Shown here piece by piece: positions 1-8,130 of a stretch of DNA of 53,764 bases (positions are counted from its first letter, which is position 1; every line of letters starts with the position of its first letter). Source of the DNA: Candidatus Gastranaerophilales bacterium. Its GTDB lineage: Bacteria; Cyanobacteriota; Vampirovibrionia; Gastranaerophilales; Gastranaerophilaceae. The DNA lies in contig CALUQO010000017.1 of the NCBI GenBank assembly GCA_944322935.1, positions 1 to 53,764 of the forward strand. The letters run 5' to 3'. The notes below the pieces were generated by a model. It had not been told where the DNA came from. It ran no database searches and saw nothing but the letters and a program-made list of their open reading frames with translations. The position numbers and the translations under genes are program-made.

Positions 1-3
1 TTT

Positions 4-201
4 ATGAAAGAAAAAGTATTAGAAATTTTGGGTGATATGCTTTTAAACAGCGAAAGAATAAAAACTTTGTCAGATATATTATCATCAAGACAGAATCTTG
101 AGCCGGAAATTTATGTACCGCTTCATTTTATTAATACTACAGCCTCTGAGCTGATTGAACAAAATAGCGAGGCCGAAACATTGCTTATGAAAAATTTTTA
201 A
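4..201 (+). CDS. Small hypothetical protein, possibly the 3' end of a longer gene
   Basis: I do not recognise this 65-residue protein. The frame is open back to the window edge (only three bases precede the ATG), so this could be the C-terminal part of a larger gene and no ribosome binding site can be judged. The sequence is mostly helical with mixed charge and no membrane segment or cysteine motif. It stops at TAA and is followed 24 bases later by a clean bidirectional intrinsic terminator, which supports a genuine gene end here. Confidence 0.5.
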   Translation: MKEKVLEILGDMLLNSERIKTLSDILSSRQNLEPEIYVPLHFINTTASELIEQNSEAETLLMKNF

Positions 202-224
202 TATTGTTTATAAATTTCAAAATA

Positions 225-253
225 AAAAGCTCCTTAATTTCTAAGGAGCTTTT
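225..253. terminator. Bidirectional intrinsic terminator between convergent genes
   Basis: A perfect 12-bp stem (AAAAGCTCCTTA pairing with TAAGGAGCTTTT) has a five-base loop and A/T tracts on both sides. It lies between the plus-strand small ORF and the 3' end of the minus-strand HEAT gene, so it can serve both. Confidence 0.85.
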
Positions 254-301
254 ATTAATTTTGGTTTTATGTCAGTTTGACATCGGGTTGCTTAATTTAG
301 A

Positions 302-1156
302 TTAAACACCTGCTGTTTTCTTTTGAGGTGCTGCACCCGGAATAGCCTGCCAGTTTGCGGCCATGATTTTTTTGAATGATTTAAGAGCTGTATCTTCGAG
401 TTCACCGAGTTCGTCAGCAGCCATGATGAGTTCTCTCAATGGCATCAATGCTCTTTGATCTCTTAAAACACCCAGTGCAGCAGCTGCACCGGCTCTTACT
501 AAATCATTTTCCTTTTTGTTTTGCATAACTTCAATCAAAGCAGGAACAGCTTTTTTGTCGTTCAATTTGCCTAATGAAGTTACTGCATAAATTCTGACAT
601 TTACCCATTCATCGTTCAGCATAGTGATGATTTTATCGACTGCTTTGGGGTTACCGATTTCACCAAGTGCTCTTGTTGCATCGCATCTTACGTTAACCTT
701 TTCGTGGTCTAAAGATTCGATTAATGCGTCTGTGGCAACATCACCGATTTCGATTAACGCATCGGTAGCAGTGATACAAACTTGTGGATTTTCGTCATTC
801 AATGCTTCAACTAACGGTTCAACAACTTCTTTGCCGCCTAAACGACCCAGCGCACGTGCAGCACGTACACGAACGTCAACGTTGCGGTCTTCTCTTAAAG
901 ATTCAATAAGAGGTGTAGTTGCTGTGATATCACCGAGTTCGCCGAGTGCTCTTGCAGCATACAAACGAACTGAACCGTTTTTGTCGTTTTTAAGAACATC
1001 AATCAGCGGTTCAACTGCCTGTGAATCGCCAATTTCTCCAAGAATACGAGCGGCATTATATCTAACTTTTTCGGAATTGCTTGTTCTCAAATCATTGAGT
1101 AATTCATCAAAAGATTTTTTTGCCTGTTTTTTTCTTGAGTTCACACTAATTGTCAT
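302..1156 (-). CDS. HEAT-repeat protein of the PBS-lyase-like type
   Basis: A 284-residue protein built almost entirely of about seven tandem HEAT-like repeats of roughly 31 residues, each with the pattern VR-x-x-AA-x-ALGxLGD followed by A-x-x-PLI-x-L. They run from about residue 28 to 255. PBS-lyase HEAT repeats occur in cyanobacterial phycobilin lyases (CpcE/F type) and in many general scaffolding proteins. With no phycobilisome gene nearby, a protein-interaction scaffold is the safer reading. The C-terminus is a short Lys/Ala/Pro tail. A strong GGAGGAAAG ribosome binding site precedes the ATG. The gene is monocistronic and ends at the bidirectional terminator at 225-253. The exact partner is unknown. 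Confidence 0.9.
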   Translation of the reverse strand: MTISVNSRKKQAKKSFDELLNDLRTSNSEKVRYNAARILGEIGDSQAVEPLIDVLKNDKNGSVRLYAARALGELGDITATTPLIESLREDRNVDVRVRAARALGRLGGKEVVEPLVEALNDENPQVCITATDALIEIGDVATDALIESLDHEKVNVRCDATRALGEIGNPKAVDKIITMLNDEWVNVRIYAVTSLGKLNDKKAVPALIEVMQNKKENDLVRAGAAAALGVLRDQRALMPLRELIMAADELGELEDTALKSFKKIMAANWQAIPGAAPQKKTAGV

Positions 1157-1518
1157 GTCTTTCCTCCGACATTACCTACTTAAATTATTCCTACACGTAT
1201 ATATAAAAAACTTTTTTTTTGATTTATTGACTGTTTGGCATCGATTGTAAACAATTTCTTTACATATCTTTAAAAGGGTAAAGAGAACACTTATTCTTCT
1301 CTGTTTTTCTATTATAACATTTTTTTTGGCTCATGGAATACTTCTAAAGTTTAATTAGTATAAAAAACGTAATTTGTTTTTTAAAAAATAAAGTTCTTTA
1401 TGTAAAATTAATATCTTAATTTTAAACAAAATTTGTAACGAATTGTTAATAAATTTGAAAAGGAATATTTTTGTGCACTTAATTTTTTAAAATCTTGTAA
1501 ACATGGACTGTCAGGTAC
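1157..1518. other. Intergenic region, AT-rich
   Basis: This 362-base gap lies upstream of the HEAT gene and downstream of the DUF2085 gene, both on the minus strand. Apart from the possible -10 element at 1311-1319 and several poly-T/poly-A runs I see no RNA gene, no clean terminator and no credible ORF. Confidence 0.6.
1311..1319 (-). promoter_or_regulatory. Possible extended -10 promoter for the HEAT-repeat gene
   Basis: On the minus strand the sequence reads TGTTATAAT, an extended -10 element. No convincing -35 hexamer is seen. The start point would be near 1304, giving a leader of about 150 bases, so another promoter closer to the gene is possible. Confidence 0.4.
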
Positions 1519-1983
1519 TTACCAGCCTTTTTTGCCTTCAAGCCAATCCAGTATTTTTATGATTGTCATGCCGACGAACGCACCCAAAAACAGTCCGTCA
1601 ATTAATCTGATAAAATCGTTTGTTACAAACAAATTAAAATATTCTGCAGCAATTTCACCGATTGCCAGAGTACCTATGATTATATACACAATTTTGTGCA
1701 TTTTAAATTTGTGCAGATAAGCATACATTGTTATTGCACCTGAAATATAACCGCCCATGCACCTTGCGCATATAGCTATAGGGTGGCCTAAAATTAAAAA
1801 TAACGATGAGCCATGGACTTTGCAGAGTTTGTGTAAAAAATTATACAAAAAATCAGAAACAACAAAAACTTTCATAGAAGCCAGTGCCGGTGCGGTGAAT
1901 GCAGCTATTACAACAAATACGGCAAATGTTGCAAACAGGCCGATTATTGCATTTTTAAAACTCCACTTTAAAATGTTGCTCAT
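1519..1983 (-). CDS. DUF2085 family membrane protein
   Basis: A 154-residue predicted inner-membrane protein with about four hydrophobic segments, the first at about residues 10-35. In the centre (about residues 50-85) it carries the features I associate with DUF2085: HKLC, then HPIAICARCMGGY, with paired Cys/His positions that could bind a metal. The biochemical role of the family is not known. A GGAG ribosome binding site sits about ten bases before the ATG. It is transcribed divergently from fixC, with 386 bases between them, and looks monocistronic. The family assignment rests on recalled motif similarity. Confidence 0.75.
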   Translation of the reverse strand: MSNILKWSFKNAIIGLFATFAVFVVIAAFTAPALASMKVFVVSDFLYNFLHKLCKVHGSSLFLILGHPIAICARCMGGYISGAITMYAYLHKFKMHKIVYIIIGTLAIGEIAAEYFNLFVTNDFIRLIDGLFLGAFVGMTIIKILDWLEGKKGW

Positions 1984-2102
1984 TTCTTTAAACTCCGACA
2001 GTATTATTTATATAAATAAATTATACATGTAAAAGACGTTTTTTATAGCTTTTTGTTCTTAAAACTTTTGCGTTCTTTATTACTTTGAATCAATAATCCC
2101 TG

Positions 2103-2249
2103 TGATAATATTTATTATGTAAGATTATTGGGGATTTTTATATTTTTCAGCCGGAAGTTTCATTTCAAATTCAGATACTGCGCTTCTGCTAGAGTTTAAA
2201 AACAACACAACTAAATAAAAATAAAAAAATTACATAATAAATATTATCA
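2103..2249. repeat. Perfect 20-bp inverted repeat enclosing 107 bp
   Basis: TGATAATATTTATTATGTAA at 2103-2122 is the exact reverse complement of 2230-2249. With a one-base gap the match extends outward to CTGT/ACAG. The interior has no ORF. The arms are themselves partly palindromic (ATAATA-TT-TATTAT). A small miniature inverted-repeat element or two regulator sites are both possible. I saw no clear target-site duplication. Confidence 0.75.
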
Positions 2250-2309
2250 ACAGATACAAATGCAGTTTAAATACTTTTAATTCTAAACGCTTTTACGACA
2301 AACGGTTTA

Positions 2310-2339
2310 TTGCGGTAAAGCAAAGATTAATAGTATAAT
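2310..2339 (+). promoter_or_regulatory. Predicted fixC promoter
   Basis: TTGCGG at 2310-2315 and a perfect TATAAT at 2334-2339 are separated by 18 bases. The start point would be near 2346, giving a leader of about 24 bases that contains the AAGGGG ribosome binding site of fixC. Confidence 0.6.
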
Positions 2340-2369
2340 TGATTAGACTTAAGGGGTTTTATAAAAAAT

Positions 2370-3674
2370 ATGACAGAGGCAAATAAACAGAATAAAACAG
2401 ATGTTATAGTTGTAGGCGCAGGCCCTGCAGGTGTCAGTGCCGCGGTTACGGTTGCACGTGGCGGTAAAAAAGTTGTGCTGGTTGAAAGGGGCAATTTTGC
2501 AGGCGCAAAAAATATGTACGGCGGTGTTATATATTCCCACGCTGCTGCTGAAATTTTCCCTAATTACAAAGAAGCTCCCATAGAAAGATTTGTTTCAAAA
2601 CATAGTTACGTGCTTTTGTCGGAACAAGATTCCACTACAATATCTTATAAAAACCCTTCACATAACGAAAATGCTTTTGTTATAACACGTGCAAACTGGG
2701 ATAAGTGGTGTGTTGAACAGGCAATAAATGAGGGTGTTTATTATGCACCCAACACTCTTGTTAAAGAGTTAATTGTAAAAGACGGCAAAGTTATCGGCAT
2801 AAGAACCGACGTGGAAGAATATTATGCTGATGTGGTGATTATCGCTGACGGTGTAAACTCATTGCTCGCAAGACAACTCGGTCTTAGAAAAGACATGAGG
2901 CCTAAAGATGTATTTCTCGGCGTAAAAGAGGTTATTAAGCTTCCGTCAGAAGTTATTGAGCAGCGCTTTGGGCTTACAAATCATACAGGTTGTGCCATGG
3001 AGCTTGTCGGGGAGCCTTTTAACAATATGTTTGCAATGGGAATTATTTACACAAACAAGGATTCCGTTGCTGTAGGGCTTGGTGTTGCGCTTGAAGATTT
3101 AAAAAATCATAAAGTTAAACCGTATGAACTTTTGGAAAAGATGAAAACCCACCCGTTTGTTGCTGATATTATAGAGGGCGGAGAGTTATTGGAATATTCA
3201 GCTCACCTGATTCCAGAAGGCGGCTATAACAGACTGCCTCAATTGTATACTGACGGTGCAATGGTTACGGGTGATGCTGCAATGCTTGTTAACAACGTTC
3301 ATTTTGAAGGAACCAATTTTGCTATGATAAGCGGCAAGTTTGCAGGAGAAACTGCTCTTGAGGCTTTTGAAAAATCGGATTTTACAAAAAATCAGCTGTG
3401 TTTGTATAAGAAAAAACTGGACAACAGCTTTATTTTAAAAGATTTAAGAACCTACAAAGATGTTGTAAAAACAATTACCGGAAGGTCAAATTCCATCGGG
3501 TATTATGCTCAAAAGGTTAATGAATTTTTTGAGATATTTACAACCGCCGACGGTGTTGAAAAAAAAGGAAAGTTCCAGAAATTTACAAAACACTTTTTTA
3601 CAAAACGCAGTCTTGCGGAACTTTTTAAAGACGGTTTTGCCGGTATAAAAGTTATGTTTGATATATTGAAATAA
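2370..3674 (+). CDS. fixC: FixC-type electron-transfer flavoprotein:quinone oxidoreductase-like protein
   Basis: A 434-residue FAD protein. The N-terminus (about residues 9-40) has the Rossmann dinucleotide motif GAGPAGVSAA with the distal acidic residue in VLVER. Near residue 290 is the second FAD motif DGAMVTGDAA, followed by EGTNFAMISG as in FixC/ETF-QO proteins. In the FixABCX complex, FixC passes electrons from the FixAB flavoproteins to quinone, with FixX as the iron-sulfur partner. fixX follows 16 bases downstream, but fixA and fixB are not in this window. An AAGGGG site precedes the ATG. The length fits the family (about 430). Confidence 0.9.
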   Translation: MTEANKQNKTDVIVVGAGPAGVSAAVTVARGGKKVVLVERGNFAGAKNMYGGVIYSHAAAEIFPNYKEAPIERFVSKHSYVLLSEQDSTTISYKNPSHNENAFVITRANWDKWCVEQAINEGVYYAPNTLVKELIVKDGKVIGIRTDVEEYYADVVIIADGVNSLLARQLGLRKDMRPKDVFLGVKEVIKLPSEVIEQRFGLTNHTGCAMELVGEPFNNMFAMGIIYTNKDSVAVGLGVALEDLKNHKVKPYELLEKMKTHPFVADIIEGGELLEYSAHLIPEGGYNRLPQLYTDGAMVTGDAAMLVNNVHFEGTNFAMISGKFAGETALEAFEKSDFTKNQLCLYKKKLDNSFILKDLRTYKDVVKTITGRSNSIGYYAQKVNEFFEIFTTADGVEKKGKFQKFTKHFFTKRSLAELFKDGFAGIKVMFDILK

Positions 3675-3690
3675 CGCTCGGATAACAGAT

Positions 3691-3978
3691 ATGAACGAAA
3701 AAATTCCTGAAAAAATTGAAGACAAACTCTTTAGCGTCAAGTACAAAACTGACTCTCAGTGCCATTTGAACCCTGACCAATCAAAATGCTTGCAATGTCT
3801 TGAAAAAACCTGTACAATAGTATGTCCGGCGAATGTTTACTGCTATAATGAAACAGAAAAAAAACTCACCGTAAGTTACGAAAAATGTTTGGAATGCGGT
3901 GCATGCAGAGTAGCCTGTAAACATATTGAATGGACTTACCCTAAAAGCGGCAAGGGCGTTCAATTTAAAAAATCATAA
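3691..3978 (+). CDS. fixX: FixX ferredoxin-like protein
   Basis: A 95-residue ferredoxin-like protein. It has CLQCLEKTCTIVCP at about residues 31-44 and CLECGACRVAC at about 66-76, the cysteine patterns of FixX and the iron-sulfur domain of ETF-QO. Only the second motif is a classic CxxCxxC; the first is modified. It would pass electrons with FixC towards quinone or another acceptor at the membrane. It lies 16 bases downstream of fixC and is surely co-transcribed. The following unknown gene (28 bases on) is probably in the same operon. Confidence 0.9.
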   Translation: MNEKIPEKIEDKLFSVKYKTDSQCHLNPDQSKCLQCLEKTCTIVCPANVYCYNETEKKLTVSYEKCLECGACRVACKHIEWTYPKSGKGVQFKKS

Positions 3979-4006
3979 GTTTGCAAAAAATTAAAAGGAG
4001 AGAGGT

Positions 4007-4399
4007 ATGAAAGAAGAATACAGCCACAACTACCGCAGATGGTACGACAAAGACCCGATTTTATCAAAATCCATGAGTACTCTGGAAAAATCGGACGACG
4101 AAACTCAGATTAAAGTTGCGTTGAATGTTATTAAAATTATTATCGAACACAACATTGCGGAACATACATACACGGGTGTTGAAGATATGATGACTGCAGT
4201 AGAAGACGGTCTTGTGGAAAAGGGCAAAAGCAGATGGTATGATCTTGATACAACCGTAAGAACCGCTATTAACATGCTTGAAAACAGCCCTCTGCCTGTT
4301 CAAAAAGCCGTTGCCAAAGAAATGGCAAAAATGGTTGTGGACAAAATTAAAGAAGATAAAGACGAACAAGACGACGACGAAACAGAAGAAAACGAATAA
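4007..4399 (+). CDS. Unknown protein with two internal RWYD repeats
   Basis: I do not recognise this 130-residue soluble protein. It contains two copies of a segment of about 42 residues that each begin RWYDxD and continue with a helix ending in xLE: one from about residue 11, the other from about residue 76. The C-terminus (from about 116) is a highly acidic Asp/Glu tail. A good ribosome binding site (AAGGAGAGAGG) precedes the ATG. It lies between fixX and recJ, 28 bases after fixX and 24 before recJ, so the four genes probably form one transcript. No enzymatic motif is visible. Confidence 0.8.
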   Translation: MKEEYSHNYRRWYDKDPILSKSMSTLEKSDDETQIKVALNVIKIIIEHNIAEHTYTGVEDMMTAVEDGLVEKGKSRWYDLDTTVRTAINMLENSPLPVQKAVAKEMAKMVVDKIKEDKDEQDDDETEENE

Positions 4400-4423
4400 T
4401 TCGTTTTTTAGCATATATACAAA

Positions 4424-6793
4424 ATGGAAAAAATCTGGAAAACAAAAGAACTTGTTGAACCCTCGGAGGATTTGATTCAGGCTGCGGGGAACAAACTCCT
4501 TGCGCAGCTGCTTGTGCAAAGGGGCATGGACACCGTAAAAAAAATGCGGGATTTTTTGCAGCCTTCGCAGATGAAAATAACCTCTCCTTTTGCTTTTACG
4601 GATATGGAAAAATCCGTAGACAGGATTTTTGATGCCATAGAAAAGCAGGAAAAAATTATTGTTTACGGTGATTTTGACGCGGATGGCGTTACATCATCTT
4701 CTCTCCTTTACAAAACTCTGCGTCATTTAAACGCAAATGTCGAATTTTATATCCCAAACAGAGAAAACGAAAACCACGGACTAAACTCAAAAGCTCTTGT
4801 AAAACTGATAGCAAAACATAAAGCAAAGTTGATAATCACGGTTGATTGCGGGGTCAGCGATGTTGAACAGGTGAATTTTGCCAACGGGTTTAAGGTCGAT
4901 GTAATTATTACGGATCACCACGAGGCCCCTGAAATTTTGCCAGAGGCTTTTGCAATTATAAACCCCAAAGCGTTTAATTCTTTGAAAAAAGATTTAACCG
5001 TAGAAGAAATCGAGGTGTTGAATCAGCTTGCGGGTGTGGGTGTTGCGTTTAAACTTGCTTGCGCTTTGCTTGAAAAAAAGGAAGATTACGATTTTGCAAA
5101 CGAGCTTTTGCCGCTGGTGGCTGTCGGTACGATTGCGGATGTTGTGCCTTTGCTTTATGAAAACCGCTCGTTTGTGGAAGCGGGTTTAAAGCTTATAGAG
5201 CAGGGGGCGCATTACGGTTTGACAAAACTTTTGAGTGTCGGCGGTTATGATGTACAAAACGGTTTGACCTCCGAAAATATTGCTTTTGGCGTTGCCCCCA
5301 GAATCAACGCCGCAGGACGTTTGGATACGGTAGACAATGCCGTAAAACTTTTGATTTCGGATAACAAGGCGGAAATAGACCTTTGTGCGCAGGAGCTTGA
5401 TAATTTAAACCGTATTCGTCAGGATTTGTGCGACAACATGTATGAAGAAGCGCTGGAAATGCTTCAAAACGAACCGCCGCAGGAAAGTATTATACTTTAC
5501 AAAGAGGGCTGGCATATCGGGATAATAGGGATTGTCGCATCAAAACTTGTTGAAAAATTCTATAAGCCCGTATTTTTGATGACAAAAGATGAAAACACAG
5601 GTTTTATCAGATGTTCTTCAAGAAGTATCCCTGAAATTCACCTGCGAGATGCTATTGCTCAAAACGAAAACCTTCTGGAATATTTTGGCGGACACTCACA
5701 GGCTGCGGGGCTTGTGTTTGACCCTAAAAAATCCTCTTTTGAAACGGTTAAACATGCATTAAACGAAGCCGTAAAACTTCAGCTTGACGGAAGAAGACTC
5801 GTTCCTTGTATTGAAGCTGATTTGGAACTTGATTCTTCGTTTATTTCGATAGATTTGATTGATACTCTCTCAAAGCTTGAACCTTTTGGGGAAGGCAACA
5901 AGGCACCTTTGTTTATTACAAGAAATCTTATTTTAAACAATGTCCGCACAATGGGACAGAAAAATAACCATCTCAAAATATTTTGCGAAAACGAACAAAA
6001 CAAACCTTTTGAGTGTGTGTATTGGAATCACTGTGAGTTAAACATTCCGCAGGGTAAAACTTTTGATGTTGTTTTTTATCCGAAGCTTAATGTCTTTAAC
6101 GGGATTACGACGATTCAGCTTGATGTTCAGGATATAAAATCCGAGTTTGAGATAAAACAAACAAAAACTGATTTTAAATTTTATGACCACCGTAAAAAAA
6201 CAGATATTTTCAGGCAAATTTGCGACTACCTGAACACTACAAAAGTGCCGACGGAAGTGTTTGCACAAAATAAAAGCGTGTGTGAAAATTTAAAACATTA
6301 TAACGAGATATTTTCTCTTGTTCGCAGCAGAAAAAATCTTTCATCCTGCTCTCAGGTTATGTTTTTTGATTATCCCGCAAGCGAATCCGTTATGAGTGAA
6401 ATTATCAAAAAAACCGGTGCAAAGGTTCTGCATTTTATGAATTACAACAACCAAAATATCGAGCCTCAGGAGTTAATAAAAAATATCTCCGGCATGTTGA
6501 AGTATGTTTCAAATGCCAAAAACGGAGAGGTTGTTCTTTCTGATATAGCTGATTTTCTTGGGATTTCCGATGAGGTGACGGAACTTTGTTTTGATATGCT
6601 CGAGTCGCTCGGTATGTTCGAAATAGAGAGCAAAAACGTTAATACATACAAGATAGTATTTTTGCATCCTGTTGAGTATTCCAAAGTACAGGAGAGTGAT
6701 ATGTTTGAGGAGCTGCAAAACGAGCTTCAAAAAATTTATGACTACCGCGCTAAACTTTTGACAATGCCGCTCGAGGAACTGGTAATCGGGTAA
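4424..6793 (+). CDS. recJ: Single-stranded-DNA-specific exonuclease RecJ
   Basis: A 789-residue DHH-family nuclease that degrades single-stranded DNA 5' to 3' in recombination and mismatch repair. The catalytic motifs are clear: YGDFDADG at residues 81-88, VDCG near 140, TDHH at 163-166, and the DHHA1 motif GGHSQAAG around residue 420, followed by an OB-fold region. The C-terminal 200 or so residues extend beyond the E. coli protein, as in the longer Firmicutes RecJ (about 785 residues), and probably form an additional domain. There is no clear ribosome binding site, so translation may depend on coupling to the upstream gene. Confidence 0.95.
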   Translation: MEKIWKTKELVEPSEDLIQAAGNKLLAQLLVQRGMDTVKKMRDFLQPSQMKITSPFAFTDMEKSVDRIFDAIEKQEKIIVYGDFDADGVTSSSLLYKTLRHLNANVEFYIPNRENENHGLNSKALVKLIAKHKAKLIITVDCGVSDVEQVNFANGFKVDVIITDHHEAPEILPEAFAIINPKAFNSLKKDLTVEEIEVLNQLAGVGVAFKLACALLEKKEDYDFANELLPLVAVGTIADVVPLLYENRSFVEAGLKLIEQGAHYGLTKLLSVGGYDVQNGLTSENIAFGVAPRINAAGRLDTVDNAVKLLISDNKAEIDLCAQELDNLNRIRQDLCDNMYEEALEMLQNEPPQESIILYKEGWHIGIIGIVASKLVEKFYKPVFLMTKDENTGFIRCSSRSIPEIHLRDAIAQNENLLEYFGGHSQAAGLVFDPKKSSFETVKHALNEAVKLQLDGRRLVPCIEADLELDSSFISIDLIDTLSKLEPFGEGNKAPLFITRNLILNNVRTMGQKNNHLKIFCENEQNKPFECVYWNHCELNIPQGKTFDVVFYPKLNVFNGITTIQLDVQDIKSEFEIKQTKTDFKFYDHRKKTDIFRQICDYLNTTKVPTEVFAQNKSVCENLKHYNEIFSLVRSRKNLSSCSQVMFFDYPASESVMSEIIKKTGAKVLHFMNYNNQNIEPQELIKNISGMLKYVSNAKNGEVVLSDIADFLGISDEVTELCFDMLESLGMFEIESKNVNTYKIVFLHPVEYSKVQESDMFEELQNELQKIYDYRAKLLTMPLEELVIG

Positions 6794-6824
6794 ATATTAA
6801 CAGGTTATGTTGTGTATTTTTTTA

Positions 6825-7040
6825 TTAGAATTTTAATAATTCCCACAATTCAAGACCTAACGCGCCGGCCATTTTTTTCATATACAAAATAGACGGGTTT
6901 GCTTTACCTGTTTCTATTTCGCTTAAATAGCTCTGGTCAATATCCAGTTCTGCGGCAAATCTTTCCTGAGAAAAGCCTTTTGTATTTCTTAATTTACTTA
7001 TCTTTTTGCCTAAATTTTCTAAAAATTCTTTTTCACTCAT
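6825..7040 (-). CDS. Small XRE-family helix-turn-helix regulator
   Basis: A 71-residue protein consisting of one Cro/C1-type helix-turn-helix domain (about residues 9-65). The helix-turn-helix core FSQERFAAELDIDQSYLSEI and the following GKANPS are typical of XRE regulators. It would bind DNA as a dimer. No sensor domain is present. An AGGATG ribosome binding site precedes the ATG. It lies 139 bases downstream of flgL on the same strand and is convergent with recJ. It may be co-transcribed with the flagellar operon by read-through, but the gap suggests its own promoter. The target is unknown. Confidence 0.88.
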   Translation of the reverse strand: MSEKEFLENLGKKISKLRNTKGFSQERFAAELDIDQSYLSEIETGKANPSILYMKKMAGALGLELWELLKF

Positions 7041-7179
7041 AATTTCATCCTGATGAATTGAATATTATCTATTGATTATAACCAGCAGTATAAATGTATG
7101 CAAAAATAAAAAAAAGGGCAAAACTATTCATATATCCCTAGTTACGCCCGTAATTGTAAATAATGGTAAGATTAAACTT

Positions 7180-8118
7180 TTAAGAAAGATAATTCAATAA
7201 AGACTGGTTTTGAATTATCGTATAAGCCTGCATTGATGCCTGATATGCGTAGTTTTGCTTTATGTATTCAGAAATTACTTCCGTTTGGTCAACTTCTTGC
7301 AGGTTTTGTTTTTGCGATTCCAGAATAATTTTTGTTTCATCAATAGTATTCTGTGTCATTTCCATTTTTGCGGAACTTGCACCGAAAATCGATTGAATTT
7401 CTGATACATTTTTAATTGAGTTTTGTATGTTATCCAGCTGGGCCGTAATTTGTTTTGTATCGGCAGGATCAAGATTGAGCGCGGCTTCCAAATCGCCTAA
7501 AACTTTAAATAAACCTTCGCCTGTCGGCGGGTCGGTTGTGTTGTCAAAGTTGCCGAATACTGCATCGCCTGCAATATTAAGGTCTACATATACACCGTCA
7601 GAAATTTCTAATTTTCTTGCATAACCGGGGTCGTCTGATGGTGTGCCGTGGTAAACTATTGAGCCGTCATCTTCTAATGTATATGCGGGAGTGGTTGTAT
7701 TTGCTCCGCTAAAAATATACAGCCCGTTGTACTGCGTGTTTGCCAGTGCAACTATGCTTTCTTTAAGTTCGTTTATTTCGAGCTTGCAGGCAGTAATTGT
7801 TTCTGTGCCGCCTGCACCGTTAGCAGCCTGAATCGCCAGATCGTTAATTCTTTGCATTTTTTCTATTATTGTAGAAAAAGTCGAGTCTTGATAATCCAAT
7901 TGAGTCGTCGCATTGTTAATATTGGTTTCATACGTTTCTATTTTTTGCAGACGTGTGTTTAAATCCATAATAGAAGTTGAGTCAATAGGATTTTCTGAAA
8001 TATTAGTAAACTTTTTACCTGAATTAAGTTTGTTATATATTTCATACAGTTTATTTTGCTGCTCCATAAGGGAGTTCATCATACTGGAATTATTATAAGT
8101 TGTTGATCTTATTAACAT
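7180..8118 (-). CDS. flgL: Flagellar hook-filament junction protein FlgL (HAP3)
   Basis: A 312-residue member of the flagellin/FlgL superfamily. The N-terminal helix (residues 1-60) contains LNSGKKFTNISENP, matching the L-S-G-K-R/K motif of FlgL. The C-terminal 50 residues form the matching coiled-coil helix. The central part (about 130-220) is the variable domain. FlgL forms the last ring of the hook-filament junction on which flagellin polymerises. It is the last gene of the flagellar operon, 12 bases after flgK, with a GAGGT ribosome binding site. No clean intrinsic terminator follows. Confidence 0.93.
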   Translation of the reverse strand: MLIRSTTYNNSSMMNSLMEQQNKLYEIYNKLNSGKKFTNISENPIDSTSIMDLNTRLQKIETYETNINNATTQLDYQDSTFSTIIEKMQRINDLAIQAANGAGGTETITACKLEINELKESIVALANTQYNGLYIFSGANTTTPAYTLEDDGSIVYHGTPSDDPGYARKLEISDGVYVDLNIAGDAVFGNFDNTTDPPTGEGLFKVLGDLEAALNLDPADTKQITAQLDNIQNSIKNVSEIQSIFGASSAKMEMTQNTIDETKIILESQKQNLQEVDQTEVISEYIKQNYAYQASMQAYTIIQNQSLLNYLS

Positions 8119-8130
8119 ATTGACCTCTTA

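Larger units (their letters stand above)
1984..2369. other. Intergenic region holding a 20-bp inverted repeat and the fixC promoter
   Basis: This 386-base gap separates the divergent DUF2085 and fixC genes. It contains a perfect 20-bp inverted repeat (2103-2122 and 2230-2249) and a promoter close to fixC. No ORF or tRNA is visible. Confidence 0.7.

Noticed and set aside
624-1250. Plus-strand ORF of 208 codons opposite the HEAT gene
   Set aside because: It is the shadow of the HEAT repeats. Its Ser/Thr-rich composition follows from the antisense of the repeated codons, and it has no ribosome binding site.
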